A stretch of 64,000 nucleotides of DNA from the NCBI GenBank assembly GCA_025060325.1, contig JANXBW010000013.1:1-64000 (forward strand). Reading direction: 5' to 3'. How positions within the stretch are numbered: the first letter of the stretch is position 1; each line of letters starts with the position of its first letter. Positions 1 to 9,828 of this stretch are shown one piece after another. Below the pieces are notes generated by a model. The model saw nothing but the letters and a program-made list of their open reading frames with translations. It did not search any database and had not been told where the DNA came from. A program made the translations under genes and the position numbers. The DNA is from Thermoguttaceae bacterium (GTDB taxonomy: Bacteria; Planctomycetota; Planctomycetia; Pirellulales; Thermoguttaceae).

Positions 1-31
1 GCAACCCACCTGCTTCCATAAGCAAGCAGCT

Positions 32-3000
32 ATGGGCTTTCCGTCGGCGCAATTAGCCTTGGCTTTAGCCGCGATTGTTGCCGGGCTACCAAGCGGAGCG
101 GCCGAATCGACCGCTGGCATGCCCAGTGAGCAAGGGGAGCAAGCTGAAATTGCTGTTAACTTCTCGCTCGGAAGCTCCGCCTCGAGCTTTGAGTGGTGCG
201 ACACCTATCTCCTTTTCGCCAAAAGCGAAGGCTCATCGCCGGGCAATGCGCCTAGCTCCTTGGGTCCACAAGTATTGGTGCTGAAGCCAGCCGGGGAGAT
301 CGTGGTGGCACTTCCCCCTCAGGGGATTGTGACTGTCACCCTTGAGGCCAAAGGCTTGCATGCCAAGCGGCTAAGCTTTTGGAGTGAACCTCTCTGCGAC
401 CTGGGTGGAAAGATCATTAGTGAACCGGCGATCAGTGTGCTCACTCAAATTGGCCCATCGCCCGGCACAGGGGGCCAGCCTTCCGTAGCCCCCGCCGGAT
501 CTCCGGAAACTAGTGTCGTTGCGGAAGCTTGTACACAGCGCCGCCGCTCCTGGTCGCTTCTATTCCCCGAGCTGTCCGACCAGCGCGCGCCCGTGCCCGC
601 CGTTAAACTAACTTCCGGTCAATTTCCTTCGGCGATCCGGCTTGGAGGGTTTCGGGTGGACGATCCGCCGGGACAGTGGACAGTGAGCTTTCATCCCCAA
701 GCCTCGCCGATTAGCTTTCCTCCGCCGGGATTACCGCCCTACTTTCCCGCGATTGAGGCTGCTCTTGTCGAATGGGACTGGCGACTTCAGGACGGGATTG
801 GCACGCCGCGGGAACCGGCCACCTTTGAGCAAGCTATTGGCATACTCCTTGAGCGCATGGAAAAGCTCGTTGCTTACTTGGGAGCCGCCAGCACCGAAAG
901 AGCCGATCTAGCTTCGGTGCGAGAAGATTTGACCCAATTTCGTCGACAATTGGCCGCCTTTGCCGGCAGTCAGCAGGTATCCCCCCTTTGTTGGCAGGCA
1001 TTTTGGCGGCAAGTTCACTGGTGGAGGCGCAAGGTTCTTTTTAAAGAGCTCCTCCCTCCGGAGACACCTCTTGTCTTTGTTAAGCACATTCCGTCGGCCT
1101 TTAGTCACCAGCTGACGCAATACTACGGCCGGGATGCACGACCTGGCGGCGGGATTTTCCTCTTGCCCAGGCCGGGCACCTCATTTCTGGCCGTTGACCT
1201 TCTGCGAGGAAGACTTCCCGTGGGAAGCTACCAACATCTTGATGTCGCACCTAGTGGTGAGGCGCTGGCCTTTGCTTTCTGCGAGGTGGACAAACCTCCT
1301 CCGGATCGGGAGACGCATAGCGATCGCTTCTTCCACCTTTACGAGCTGGATCTTCGGGGCGACAAGCTTCGGCAGTTAACGTCAGGACCTTTTGACGATT
1401 TTGCCCCCCGCTATTTGCCCGATGGAAGGGTTGTGTTTATTTCCACGCGGCGGGGCGGGTTCCATCGCTGTGGCCGGGGACCATGCCCAGTGTACACATT
1501 AGCAATTCGTCAACAAGATGGCACAGTCGAGGTTATCTCATTCCACGAAACACATGAATGGGACCCGGCGGTGCTTCCGGACGGCCGAATATTGTACACG
1601 CGCTGGGACTATGTCGATCGCCATGCGGTTTTTTACCAACAGCTGTGGACAATCCGGCCAGATGGATCAAACGTTCAGGCATATTATGGCAACGGGACGT
1701 TTAACCCCGTGGGAATTTGGGAAGCGGTACCCATCCCCGGCAGCAAGCGGATCATGGCGACAGCGGCGGCCCATCATGCCATGACTGCCGGATCGATCAT
1801 CCTGCTTGACGTCCTCCGGGGCCGAGACGGTCCGGCGGCCATCGAGCGCCTTACCCCCGACGCCCCCTTCCCGGAAAGCGAGATACCTGTCCTTCGGGAG
1901 CCGGGAGGCACATGGCACATGCCGGTGGGCGTGACACGAACCGGCTCGCTTCCGATTGAGGCCCGCCGCTGGCCTGGCCACTGCTACCGGTCCCCCTGGC
2001 CTTTGACCGAAGACTACTTTGTTTGTGCTTATAGCTATGATTCACTGATCGGCGAGCCGACAGCAAATCCACCCAACATGTTCGGACTGTACCTAGTCGA
2101 CCGTTTCGGAAATAAAGAGCTTCTTTATCGGGATTTGAATCATTCCAGCCTCTGGCCAGCTATGGTTGCCAAAAGGCCCACGCCGCCTGCAGTCGCGTCG
2201 GTGCGCTTTTTAGGCTTCGAGGTGCCGGCCCTTAGGCCGCCTAAAACCGTGGGTTCTCCTCCTGACGCCGGGGTTGCGGATCGCACAGGCGAAAATTACC
2301 CGCAAGGGGAGCAAAATAACCGAAGGGTAAGCCGTCTTCCGCAAGGCGCTGGGCCGATTGGTGAGGGGCTTTTTATCCTGCAAAACGTATACGATGCCTG
2401 GCCACCGTTGCCGGATGTCCGCATCACCCATCTTCGCATTGTGCAAGTGCTTCCCAAGTCAACGCCTCACATCAACACGCCACCAGTTGGGCTGGCCAAC
2501 GCCTCCCCCGGTAAACAGGTATTGGGCACTGTGCCCGTCGAGGCAGATGGCTCGGCTTTCTTTATGGCACCGGCGGGAATTCCGATCGCTTTTCAGGCAC
2601 TTGACGAGAAGGGCCAGGCGGTCCAGATAATGCGCAGCGTCACCTATCTCCAACCAGGCGAGGTCGCCTCATGCATCGGTTGTCACGAACCGCGGCACAA
2701 AGCCCCGGCAATAGGCTCGCTGCCGCTTGCCCTTCGCCGTGGGCCTTCCCCCATTACGCCAGGGCCGAAAGGTTCGCGGCCTTTATCCTATCCTTTGCTT
2801 GTCCAGCCCATTCTGGATCGCCACTGTGTACGCTGTCACAACGACGAGCGAGCCGATGGCGGAATCAACCTCTCCGGTCGCCCAGCCGGTCATTTTTCGG
2901 TGTCTTACCTGGCCCTTGCGCCGAGGGTCCGGATTTCTGCCTGGGACGGTCGGCCGGATTTCACAAAGACAAATTGCGAGCCGTACACGGTACCGGATTT

Positions 3001-3193
3001 TTTCGGCGCTCGCGGCTCACCCCTTATGAAGCTTCTCCTTTCCGGACACGGGGACGTGACTCTCTCGACCGAAGAAATTGCCGCCTTAGCCACTTGGATG
3101 GACACCAACGCGTTATTCTACGGGACCTTTGACCCGGCGGACCAAGCGCGGCAATTGCGCGGAGAAGAAATCGCCGGTCCTGCCTGGCAATGA
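32..3193 (+). CDS. HzsA-related secreted diheme cytochrome protein
   Basis: Large exported protein of the family related to the hydrazine synthase alpha subunit, common in planctomycetes outside anammox bacteria. The N-terminus is a signal peptide (hydrophobic stretch about residues 8-24). The middle holds PD40/beta-propeller-like repeats (for example LPDGRVVFISTRRGG and LPDGRILYTRWDYVDR). The C-terminal part has two c-type heme motifs, CIGCH at residues 881-885 and CVRCH at 932-936. Family knowledge suggests periplasmic redox chemistry, but the substrate is unknown, and the neighbours give no reason to infer hydrazine synthesis. The first ATG in the window is at 32 with no clear ribosome binding site. 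The frame stays open to the window edge, so the true start may lie upstream. Function beyond family membership is uncertain. Confidence 0.85.
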   Translation: MGFPSAQLALALAAIVAGLPSGAAESTAGMPSEQGEQAEIAVNFSLGSSASSFEWCDTYLLFAKSEGSSPGNAPSSLGPQVLVLKPAGEIVVALPPQGIVTVTLEAKGLHAKRLSFWSEPLCDLGGKIISEPAISVLTQIGPSPGTGGQPSVAPAGSPETSVVAEACTQRRRSWSLLFPELSDQRAPVPAVKLTSGQFPSAIRLGGFRVDDPPGQWTVSFHPQASPISFPPPGLPPYFPAIEAALVEWDWRLQDGIGTPREPATFEQAIGILLERMEKLVAYLGAASTERADLASVREDLTQFRRQLAAFAGSQQVSPLCWQAFWRQVHWWRRKVLFKELLPPETPLVFVKHIPSAFSHQLTQYYGRDARPGGGIFLLPRPGTSFLAVDLLRGRLPVGSYQHLDVAPSGEALAFAFCEVDKPPPDRETHSDRFFHLYELDLRGDKLRQLTSGPFDDFAPRYLPDGRVVFISTRRGGFHRCGRGPCPVYTLAIRQQDGTVEVISFHETHEWDPAVLPDGRILYTRWDYVDRHAVFYQQLWTIRPDGSNVQAYYGNGTFNPVGIWEAVPIPGSKRIMATAAAHHAMTAGSIILLDVLRGRDGPAAIERLTPDAPFPESEIPVLREPGGTWHMPVGVTRTGSLPIEARRWPGHCYRSPWPLTEDYFVCAYSYDSLIGEPTANPPNMFGLYLVDRFGNKELLYRDLNHSSLWPAMVAKRPTPPAVASVRFLGFEVPALRPPKTVGSPPDAGVADRTGENYPQGEQNNRRVSRLPQGAGPIGEGLFILQNVYDAWPPLPDVRITHLRIVQVLPKSTPHINTPPVGLANASPGKQVLGTVPVEADGSAFFMAPAGIPIAFQALDEKGQAVQIMRSVTYLQPGEVASCIGCHEPRHKAPAIGSLPLALRRGPSPITPGPKGSRPLSYPLLVQPILDRHCVRCHNDERADGGINLSGRPAGHFSVSYLALAPRVRISAWDGRPDFTKTNCEPYTVPDFFGARGSPLMKLLLSGHGDVTLSTEEIAALATWMDTNALFYGTFDPADQARQLRGEEIAGPAWQ

Positions 3194-3286
3194 TGTCAGC
3201 CGGCCCAAAAGGACCAGCTCCCAATGGCGATTTTGCTTTAACTCAGAGAATTGTCAACAAAGCAAAAAACCTGGCACAGAGCTCCG

Positions 3287-3841
3287 TTATCGTCCCCCCA
3301 AACTAATTCGCTCGCCGACGCGAAAAACATCGTCGGGGGGCTCTCTTCGCCAGATAAGAGCAATCTCCCGCACCGGAAAAGTCAACGGCTGCCATCGCTC
3401 GGCAAGCTCGGTGAGCACACGGTCCCGCTCCGCCTGACCGCGGACCTGACCCACGCTAAGATGCGGCCGAAAATGCATCCGGAAAGGCCCCCGCCCCCAC
3501 GGAATACCAAGCTGCTGAACACACAGGTAGTGAAGCACTTTCAGAGGCTCAGCCGGTTGAGGGTCAAGCCACATGGTGTACTTTCCTCGGCCGTGATCAA
3601 ACGTGTCAAACCGGGCGAGGGTCAGTTCGAAAGGAGGCACCCCTTGACAAGCAGGCCGGAGCAGGTCAACGGCCCGAGCAAATTCTTCGCACGGCCAAAA
3701 GGGATAAATCATTGTGATGTGCGGCATCCAGCGGCGAACTTTTTCGTCGTACCGCAGCCGGATCGCCTGAATAGGGGGCCATACATCCTCTGGCGGAATG
3801 ATCACGATAGCGGATGTGTAAACAAATGGGCAGGTCTTCAT
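3287..3841 (-). CDS. 2H phosphoesterase / 2'-5' RNA ligase family protein
   Basis: A 184-residue cytoplasmic protein with the two histidine motifs that define the 2H phosphoesterase superfamily: H41-I-T43 (PHITMIYP) and H127-L-S129 (RPHLSVGQ). Members open or form 2'-5' or cyclic phosphodiester bonds in RNA or small nucleotides; the substrate cannot be told from sequence. The ATG at 3841 is preferred over a TTG six codons upstream, although neither has a strong ribosome binding site. It lies 46 bp downstream of an aldo/keto reductase on the same strand and may be cotranscribed with it. It is convergent with the HzsA-related gene. Length fits the family. Confidence 0.8.
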   Translation of the reverse strand: MKTCPFVYTSAIVIIPPEDVWPPIQAIRLRYDEKVRRWMPHITMIYPFWPCEEFARAVDLLRPACQGVPPFELTLARFDTFDHGRGKYTMWLDPQPAEPLKVLHYLCVQQLGIPWGRGPFRMHFRPHLSVGQVRGQAERDRVLTELAERWQPLTFPVREIALIWRREPPDDVFRVGERISLGGR

Positions 3842-3887
3842 CCGCTGGGGTGCCCGCAAGAAATTCTCAAGTACCGGCCTGACTCGT

Positions 3888-4898
3888 TTACTGGATATTG
3901 GGCCGATGTCGCCCCACGATGGCGGTTATTTGATCCACATCTCGGGGGTCCAAAGTCACATCACCCGCCCGGGCGTTTTCTTCCACCTGTTCCGGCGTGC
4001 GGGCCCCGCACAGAGCATGGGTAATTCCGGGCTGAGCGATTGTCCACGCAATTACAAGTTGGCTTAAAGTGAGTCCATACTTTTCCGCAAACGGCTGAAA
4101 TTCCGCCAACATCGTCTGGATCTTGAGACGGTTGTCCCTGGAGAAGCGCGGCTTAGTACGGCGCTGATCGCCTTCCGGGAATTCCCGCTCCGGAGGCACT
4201 TTACCAGTAAGCAACCCTTGGGCTAGGGGCGAGTAGGCCAGCACGGCAATGTTATTGCGCCGACAATAGTCCACCAGCCCGCTTTCCACAATCTCCTGAT
4301 CGATCATGCTGAATTTTTCTTGCGTCGAATCCACGGGCCCCAGCTTCCGATACCCTTCCAAGAGGGGGACGGTAACATTAGAGGTGCCGATTGCCCGGAT
4401 CTTGCCTTGGTCTTTGAGCTTCAAAAGGCAAGCCATCGTATCTTCCACTGGCGTAGTGGCGTCGGGCCAGTGAGTTTGGTAGAGGTCGATATAGTCGGTT
4501 TGCAGCCGGCGAAGGCTCTCCTCGATTTCCCGGCGGATAGAATCCGGTCGCAAACACCGGTAAATCTTGTATGGCCCGGGCCCCGGGGTAATGTTGTAAT
4601 CATCCGCATAAAAGAAAAATTGGCCCTCTTCCCGATCCTTAATTAACCCGCACTTGGTGGCCAAAACCACCTTGTCGCGGCGATCCTTGATTGCCTGGCC
4701 GATGACCTCCTCGGACCGGCCGTAACCATACATCGGCGCTGTGTCGATAAGATTCATCCCGAGATCGATAGCCCGATGAATAGCCGCGATCGATTGACGG
4801 TCGTCCGCCCCACCCCACATCCACCCGCCAATTGCCCAAGCGCCCAGTCCCACTACCGACGCCTCAATCCCGGATTGTCCAAGTGGACGCATCTTCAT
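3888..4898 (-). CDS. Aldo/keto reductase (cytoplasmic)
   Basis: A 336-residue NADPH-type aldo/keto reductase of the YajO/Tas-like bacterial group. The catalytic tetrad is visible: D52 and Y57 (IDTAPMYGYG), K82 (LATKCG) and the His in DLYQTHWPD. A late SNV-type strand and a C-terminal cofactor-binding segment follow. The ATG at 4898 starts MKMRPLGQSG, the usual family N-terminus, after a GGGGAG ribosome binding site. The frame runs 70 codons further upstream with no family resemblance, so that extension is not used. It is divergent from a second, exported aldo/keto reductase and upstream of the 2H phosphoesterase. The natural substrate is unknown. Confidence 0.9.
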   Translation of the reverse strand: MKMRPLGQSGIEASVVGLGAWAIGGWMWGGADDRQSIAAIHRAIDLGMNLIDTAPMYGYGRSEEVIGQAIKDRRDKVVLATKCGLIKDREEGQFFFYADDYNITPGPGPYKIYRCLRPDSIRREIEESLRRLQTDYIDLYQTHWPDATTPVEDTMACLLKLKDQGKIRAIGTSNVTVPLLEGYRKLGPVDSTQEKFSMIDQEIVESGLVDYCRRNNIAVLAYSPLAQGLLTGKVPPEREFPEGDQRRTKPRFSRDNRLKIQTMLAEFQPFAEKYGLTLSQLVIAWTIAQPGITHALCGARTPEQVEENARAGDVTLDPRDVDQITAIVGRHRPNIQ

Positions 4899-5465
4899 CG
4901 GCAAGTCTCCCCTTGGGTAAGAAAGCGTTACCAGATTCTCGCTCGGAAATTCCTCCCCTTTTTGTCGGTAGGATCTTAAGACCTGACGGGGCCACCGGCT
5001 GTCGCTGGTAGCACGTTTACAGCAACCGTAACATCGCCGAACAACGCCCCTCTCCTTCGTGGAGCGGCTTAGCTGCACCGGCAGAAAATGCTGAATTTTA
5101 TCGAGCACCCAAAGTCCCTCAAGTCTGAAGGCCAGTCGAGCGAATTCATCTGGAACCGCCCGCTTATGGGAAGGATTCGGGCACCGAGGTATCTCCCCCC
5201 GTTCAAAGCCCCTTTGACAACCCTCAAGGCAGAAAGGTCCCGAACCACCTTCCGGGGCGGGTTGAAAAAGCGCTTTGGGAAGGTTTAATGCACCCTTAAA
5301 ATGGAAAAATTTCAGTTGGAGCTTTCTAAAAAAGTTCGTGCGGGTGGAGGACCTGGTTGGTCCGGCGTTGCCGCCCCTTTCCGAAAAGCGGCGCCCTGGT
5401 CCGGATGTGCTGCTTGCGGACGGAAATCACACACGCGTTCAGTCGAAGCTAAAGGAGGATTGCTC
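4899..5465. other. Divergent intergenic region between two aldo/keto reductases
   Basis: 567 bp without a supportable gene. It must hold the promoters of both flanking aldo/keto reductases. A TTGACA hexamer lies at 5214-5219 but has no convincing -10 element at the right spacing. The strong ribosome binding site AAAGGAGGA (5451-5459) belongs to the gene at 5466. Confidence 0.6.
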
Positions 5466-6344
5466 ATGGTAGATGTATCTCGCCGCGGGTTCCTAAAAGG
5501 CTTAGCCGGCGTCGCGGGTGCGGGGCTTCTCCTGGGGCATGCGCGCAACGGCTTGGGTGGGGCAGTGCGAATTAGCTCCGGCACCGATGTTGTCCCTCTG
5601 GGGCAAACCGGCATTCGCACGAGTGTACTGGGAATTGGTACGGGAACCAACGGGGGCCGTCAACAGCGGGATTTGGGCACGGAAGGATTCACGGCGCTTC
5701 TGCGGCATGCATATCAATCAGGCGTGCGGTACATCGACACAGCTGACGCGTACATGATGCATGTTTACATTCGTCAGGCGATGCGCGGACTGCCCCGCGA
5801 GGAGTTTTTCATCTTGACAAAGACGCGAGCGCGTCATCCGGAGGTGGCCCGGGCCGATATCGAGCGATTCCGCCGCGAGCTTAACACCCCGTATTTAGAT
5901 TGCGTGTTGATGCACTGTATGACCGAGGGCAATTTCCCCACGGAAATGCGGCCGGTATTGGATGTGCTCTTGGAGGAAAAGGCCAAGGGGCGCATCCGGG
6001 CCGTGGGAGTGTCGTGCCACGGCTATGAACCGCTTGTCGCTAGCGTGGACTGCCCCGATTTGGACGTCCACCTTGTGCGAATCAATCCGTTTAAGCTTCA
6101 CATGGATGAAGAGGTAAATAAAGTCGTGGACGAAATGAAAAAAATGGCCGCCAAAGGCCGGGGTATCCTCGGCATGAAGATTTACGGAGAAACCGGTTAC
6201 GATACTCGCGAAAAGCGCTACGAAGCGATCAAGCTGGCGCTGAGCCTCGGTTGCGTCCACGCCTTTACGATCGGCTTTGTTAAACCGGAGCAAATCGACG
6301 AAACGCTGGAGCTTATTTCCCAGGCCGCTAAGGAGTTGACGTAG
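5466..6344 (+). CDS. Tat-exported aldo/keto reductase
   Basis: A 292-residue aldo/keto reductase with a twin-arginine signal (SRRGFLKGL at residues 5-13, then a Gly/Ala-rich hydrophobic stretch). The catalytic tetrad is D91 and Y96 (IDTADAY), K119 (LTKTRAR) and H150 (VLMHC). The ATG at 5466 follows AAAGGAGGA by six bases and starts exactly at the Tat signal; 55 upstream in-frame codons are rejected. Tat export implies folding with a bound cofactor before transport. Planctomycetes carry many such exported oxidoreductases, usually assigned to sugar or glycan metabolism. The C-terminus lacks the long cofactor tail of larger members, so coenzyme preference is unclear. Confidence 0.88.
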   Translation: MVDVSRRGFLKGLAGVAGAGLLLGHARNGLGGAVRISSGTDVVPLGQTGIRTSVLGIGTGTNGGRQQRDLGTEGFTALLRHAYQSGVRYIDTADAYMMHVYIRQAMRGLPREEFFILTKTRARHPEVARADIERFRRELNTPYLDCVLMHCMTEGNFPTEMRPVLDVLLEEKAKGRIRAVGVSCHGYEPLVASVDCPDLDVHLVRINPFKLHMDEEVNKVVDEMKKMAAKGRGILGMKIYGETGYDTREKRYEAIKLALSLGCVHAFTIGFVKPEQIDETLELISQAAKELT

Positions 6345-6445
6345 GCAACCTGGCCAACCGACGGTTTTCCTTCGGGCCGAAAAGTCACCCTTGAGCTAGG
6401 CCTTGGCAACGTCGAAGAAGACCAAAAGCGATTCAGTAGGCCGAT

Positions 6446-7888
6446 TTGAACCTCGGCAATTCTCTGATTGGGCAAAAGGCGTGGCCTCGGTCATGCGGTG
6501 CCCTAAAAGCCTTTTGGGCTTGGGCGCCTGCGCTGGGGATGTGGTTTGCTGTTGCGCTAGCTCTCCCTATCGGAGATACGTCGCAACCCAGGGACCAATC
6601 GGCACGCGCTGCCAGTTTAGCCAGTCAGGCTGAACCCCCGTCTTCTGGCACTCCGCCCAGCACTGAACCAGTTGTGCCCGCCGATCTCCCCCCGGCAGAG
6701 GCCGAGGTCGCGAAGTGGGCTTTGAGCATCGGCGGTTTCCCGTTATTTGAGCCCACAGCGCGTGGGCAACGCCTCGTCGGTCTTGACCTTAGCGGCACAA
6801 AAGTCCGGGATGCGGATCTTGTGCGGTTAAAAGATCTCCCCAAGCTTCGATTGCTTAGCTTGGCGGGGACAGCTGTCGGCGATGTAGGGCTAACTCTTGT
6901 CAACGACTGTCTAATGCTTGAGGAGTTGAATCTTGCCTCTACCTTAGTGACCGACGCAGGTCTTGCGCTTTTGGCATCACTTCCACGACTGCGAAAATTG
7001 CAGGTGGAAGGAACCGAGATTGATGACTTCGGATTAGCTGAGTTTGCTGCCGCGGCCCATCGATTCCGACCTCTTCGATTAGAAGAACTTTACCTCGGCC
7101 GAACTTCTATCACCGACCGAGGCGTGGCCAGCCTCACCCGTTTTGCCCGCCTGCGGATTGTGGATTTGAAATTCACGGCCATTACCGACCACGTGGTGGA
7201 AGACCTTCGTAAACTACCCGAACTTCGTGGACTTAATCTGCTGGGGACCAAATTAAACGACCAAGCGGTGGCACGTATCCTCCAGGATGCACGACTGGAA
7301 GAGTTTTACGCACCTTCAAGCTTCGGAACCGAAAGCCTTAGGGCTTTGGTGCAAAATCGCAATCTTCGCTTTCTTGGGCTGATGGGTACGGGTGTAGACG
7401 ATCAGGCTTTGGGGGAAATTGCCCAGTTGTCCAATCTCCAGGGGCTTAACCTAGCTGCGACTCAGATTTCCGATCGGGGCCTGGAAGCGCTAGCGAAGCT
7501 GAAAAAGCTTGAACTTCTTGACCTAAGTGGCACGAAGATTACCGCAGCCGGGCTTCCTCACTTGGTGGCGCTGGAGCATCTTAGGGTGCTTGAACTTCGT
7601 GACACACAGGTGGATGACCAGGCCTGGCCAGCTTTAGGAAGCATTCGGTCACTGGAGATGCTGGGACTTGCCGGCACAAAAATCACCGGGCAAGGGCTTC
7701 GCCATCTTGCTCTCCTGCCCCGTTTACGCCATCTTATCTTGCGGAAGACCCCGCTGGGGGCAAGTGCCGTCGCCGAGCTGCGGGAACTGAAGTCTTTACA
7801 CCTGCTGGATCTTTCGGAAACAGGTTTAGAGGCTAGGCAGATCGAGGAGCTCCGCACGGCCTTACCCACTGCCCGAATTGTCCCTTAA
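6446..7888 (+). CDS. Secreted leucine-rich repeat protein
   Basis: A protein of up to 480 residues made of about a dozen leucine-rich repeats of the planctomycete type, each with a core such as LDLSGTKVRDADL or LNLASTLVTDAGL. An N-terminal hydrophobic segment (about residues 22-43) looks like a signal peptide, followed by a Pro/Ser-rich linker and then the repeats to the C-terminus. The start is uncertain: the reading used begins at TTG 6446 and keeps a charged region before the signal. The first ATG at 6539 would cut into the hydrophobic segment. LRR proteins of this type are presumed to bind proteins or surfaces; no catalytic domain is visible. A hairpin terminator follows the stop. Confidence 0.85.
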   Translation: MNLGNSLIGQKAWPRSCGALKAFWAWAPALGMWFAVALALPIGDTSQPRDQSARAASLASQAEPPSSGTPPSTEPVVPADLPPAEAEVAKWALSIGGFPLFEPTARGQRLVGLDLSGTKVRDADLVRLKDLPKLRLLSLAGTAVGDVGLTLVNDCLMLEELNLASTLVTDAGLALLASLPRLRKLQVEGTEIDDFGLAEFAAAAHRFRPLRLEELYLGRTSITDRGVASLTRFARLRIVDLKFTAITDHVVEDLRKLPELRGLNLLGTKLNDQAVARILQDARLEEFYAPSSFGTESLRALVQNRNLRFLGLMGTGVDDQALGEIAQLSNLQGLNLAATQISDRGLEALAKLKKLELLDLSGTKITAAGLPHLVALEHLRVLELRDTQVDDQAWPALGSIRSLEMLGLAGTKITGQGLRHLALLPRLRHLILRKTPLGASAVAELRELKSLHLLDLSETGLEARQIEELRTALPTARIVP

Positions 7889-7893
7889 ATCCT

Positions 7894-7948
7894 AAAGGCC
7901 CCCCAAGCGCGGAAGTGCCATCCACTAAGACTGGGTGGGCCTTTTCCG
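7894..7948 (+). terminator. Probable intrinsic terminator of the LRR gene
   Basis: An 8-bp inverted repeat, AAAGGCCC (7894-7901) with GGGCCTTT (7937-7944), is extended by CCCA/TGGG after a bulge and followed by T residues, six bases after the LRR stop codon. The loop is long, so strength is uncertain. Confidence 0.5.
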
Positions 7949-8051
7949 ACGGGGTTTCGCCTCAGCGTGTCCGTGTCGCGCCGTGCTTGTGAGCAGATTT
8001 AGAGCTTGAGGAAGATCACTGCTGGCGAGCCTTGATCTTGAGAATCGCACG

Positions 8052-9317
8052 ATGGTGAAAATACCCCAAGGATTTACCCCGGAAAATTGGCGCGTGGTAA
8101 TCACCGGAGTTGGTTTGACTTGTCCATTAGGTAATTCATTAGCGGAATTTCGCCAGGGACTGCTTGCGGGCCGGAGCGGGATCGAAAGATATGAGATTCG
8201 CTACTTCGGCGCGACACTTGCCGGCATCTGTCGTTTTGACGAAAACAAATACCAAAAGGCGAAAGATCGGCGGCGGGGTACTCGGGCCGGAAGCATCGCC
8301 ATTTATTGCAGCCAGGAGGCCGTCCGTGATGCCCGGCTAGATTGGCGAAATGTGGACAAATCGCGGGTCGGTGTTTACGTCGGCGTGACTGAACACGGAA
8401 ACGTGGAGACCGAAAACGAAATTTATCTTCTCAGCCAGTATAACTACGACCTGCAAGTGTGGTCCCACTATCACAATCCGCGGACGGTAGCTAACAATCC
8501 GGCCGGGGAAGTAACGCTCAATATGGGTATCACCGGTCCCCACTACTGCTTGGGCGCTGCTTGTGCTGCTGGTAATGTCGCCCTTATTCATGGTGTACAA
8601 ATGCTCCGGCTTGGGGAAGTGGACATCGCCTTGGCAGGCGGTGTGTCGGAAAGCATCCACACATTTGGTATTTTTGCAAGTTTTCGCAGTGAGGGGGCAT
8701 TAGCCTGGCACGAAGATCCCACGAAAGCTTGCCGACCTTTTGACCGTGACCGAAACGGTATTGTCGTCTCCGAGGGTGGATGCATGTTTGTGCTTGAACG
8801 ACTGGGCGATGCCCTCCGCCGCGGCGCCTTCATCTACGGGGAGATTGTTGGCTACAGCCTGGCAAGCGATGCCCATGACTACGTCTTGCCATTGCCCGAG
8901 CGGCAAGCAGAATGCATCCGCGCCGCCTTGCAGCAGGCAGAGCTTGAGCCAAGCGAGATCGACATTGTCAGCACTCACGCTACCGGCACACTTGCCGGAG
9001 ATGCCCTCGAGGCGCAGGCCCTTCGGAGCATTTGGCACTCTCCGGGTCGAACCCGATTTAACAACACCAAAAGCTTTATCGGTCACGCCATGGGGGCGGC
9101 CGCTGCATTGGAGCTGGCTGGCAATCTCCCCGCCTTTCAAGACAACATTTGTCATCCCACGATAAATTTGGACAACCTTGATCCGGCATGTGAACTCCCG
9201 GGACTGGTAGCCAACTATCCTGAGGTCCTCGCCGAAGTTAGAACGATCCTAAACCTTTCCTTTGGCATGCTGGGCATTAATTCGGCGGTCATCGTCAAAA
9301 AATGGGAAGGCAAGTAA
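8052..9317 (+). CDS. Beta-ketoacyl-ACP synthase family protein (KAS II-like)
   Basis: A 421-residue condensing enzyme of the thiolase superfamily, FabF-like in length and order. The catalytic triad is recognisable: nucleophile C171 (GAACAAGN), H309 (STHATGTLAGD) and H345 (SFIGHAMGAAAA), with K340 just before the last histidine. The motif around C171 differs slightly from the usual STACA form. It would extend acyl chains from malonyl-ACP in fatty acid, polyketide or specialised lipid synthesis. It stands alone, with no acyl carrier, ketoreductase or dehydratase gene beside it, so a role outside the core fatty-acid cycle is possible. The ATG at 8052 has only a weak ribosome binding site. Confidence 0.87.
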   Translation: MVKIPQGFTPENWRVVITGVGLTCPLGNSLAEFRQGLLAGRSGIERYEIRYFGATLAGICRFDENKYQKAKDRRRGTRAGSIAIYCSQEAVRDARLDWRNVDKSRVGVYVGVTEHGNVETENEIYLLSQYNYDLQVWSHYHNPRTVANNPAGEVTLNMGITGPHYCLGAACAAGNVALIHGVQMLRLGEVDIALAGGVSESIHTFGIFASFRSEGALAWHEDPTKACRPFDRDRNGIVVSEGGCMFVLERLGDALRRGAFIYGEIVGYSLASDAHDYVLPLPERQAECIRAALQQAELEPSEIDIVSTHATGTLAGDALEAQALRSIWHSPGRTRFNNTKSFIGHAMGAAAALELAGNLPAFQDNICHPTINLDNLDPACELPGLVANYPEVLAEVRTILNLSFGMLGINSAVIVKKWEGK

Positions 9318-9828
9318 GGGTTCCGATCGGTGTTCGGCGGCTAAATTTCACCGTGGTCCGAGACTTCAGGCTCCCTCCTGGCAGCGCTTACCCCCTTTGA
9401 TCCACAGAAGGACAAACGCTAGTGAGCCCGGTTGCAAACGGCCATTATCAAAAGCAGGGAGGAGCTTGGTTGCCGATGATGAACTTTGGCTGAGACCCAT
9501 CGCCGGGGTCCGGCTTTCCAGAGTTTATAGCCGTCCTACTTGATGTCCATCGGATATCACCAAGGCGCGGAATGCCACCTTGGGAGACCCTTTAGGCCTG
9601 GAAAACCTAATTGCCTTGCCAACGATTGGAGGATAGTTTTAAGGGGACCGATTAGCAGCTGTTAGCTGGAGTATAAGCTTTGCGCCCATCAGGTAGGGGC
9701 CAGTTTCCCGCGGCGAAGTCGAAGTGCAAGACATCATGGCCAACGTGGCCGTTTACCTATTGCCGACCTTACCCAAGTGTATTTTTCGCGACAACTTAAT
9801 AAACACCGGATCGCGGGAGTAAACACCG
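9318..9828. other. Intergenic region without a gene
   Basis: 511 bp between the ketoacyl synthase and the FAD enzyme. A hairpin CCAAGG/CCTTGG (9560-9565 with 9578-9583) is present without a T tract. No promoter is clear. A GGGAG ribosome binding site (9815-9819) serves the next gene. Confidence 0.5.

Noticed and set aside
3251-4024. 257-codon plus-strand frame
   Set aside because: Shadow of the 2H phosphoesterase and aldo/keto reductase genes on the minus strand.
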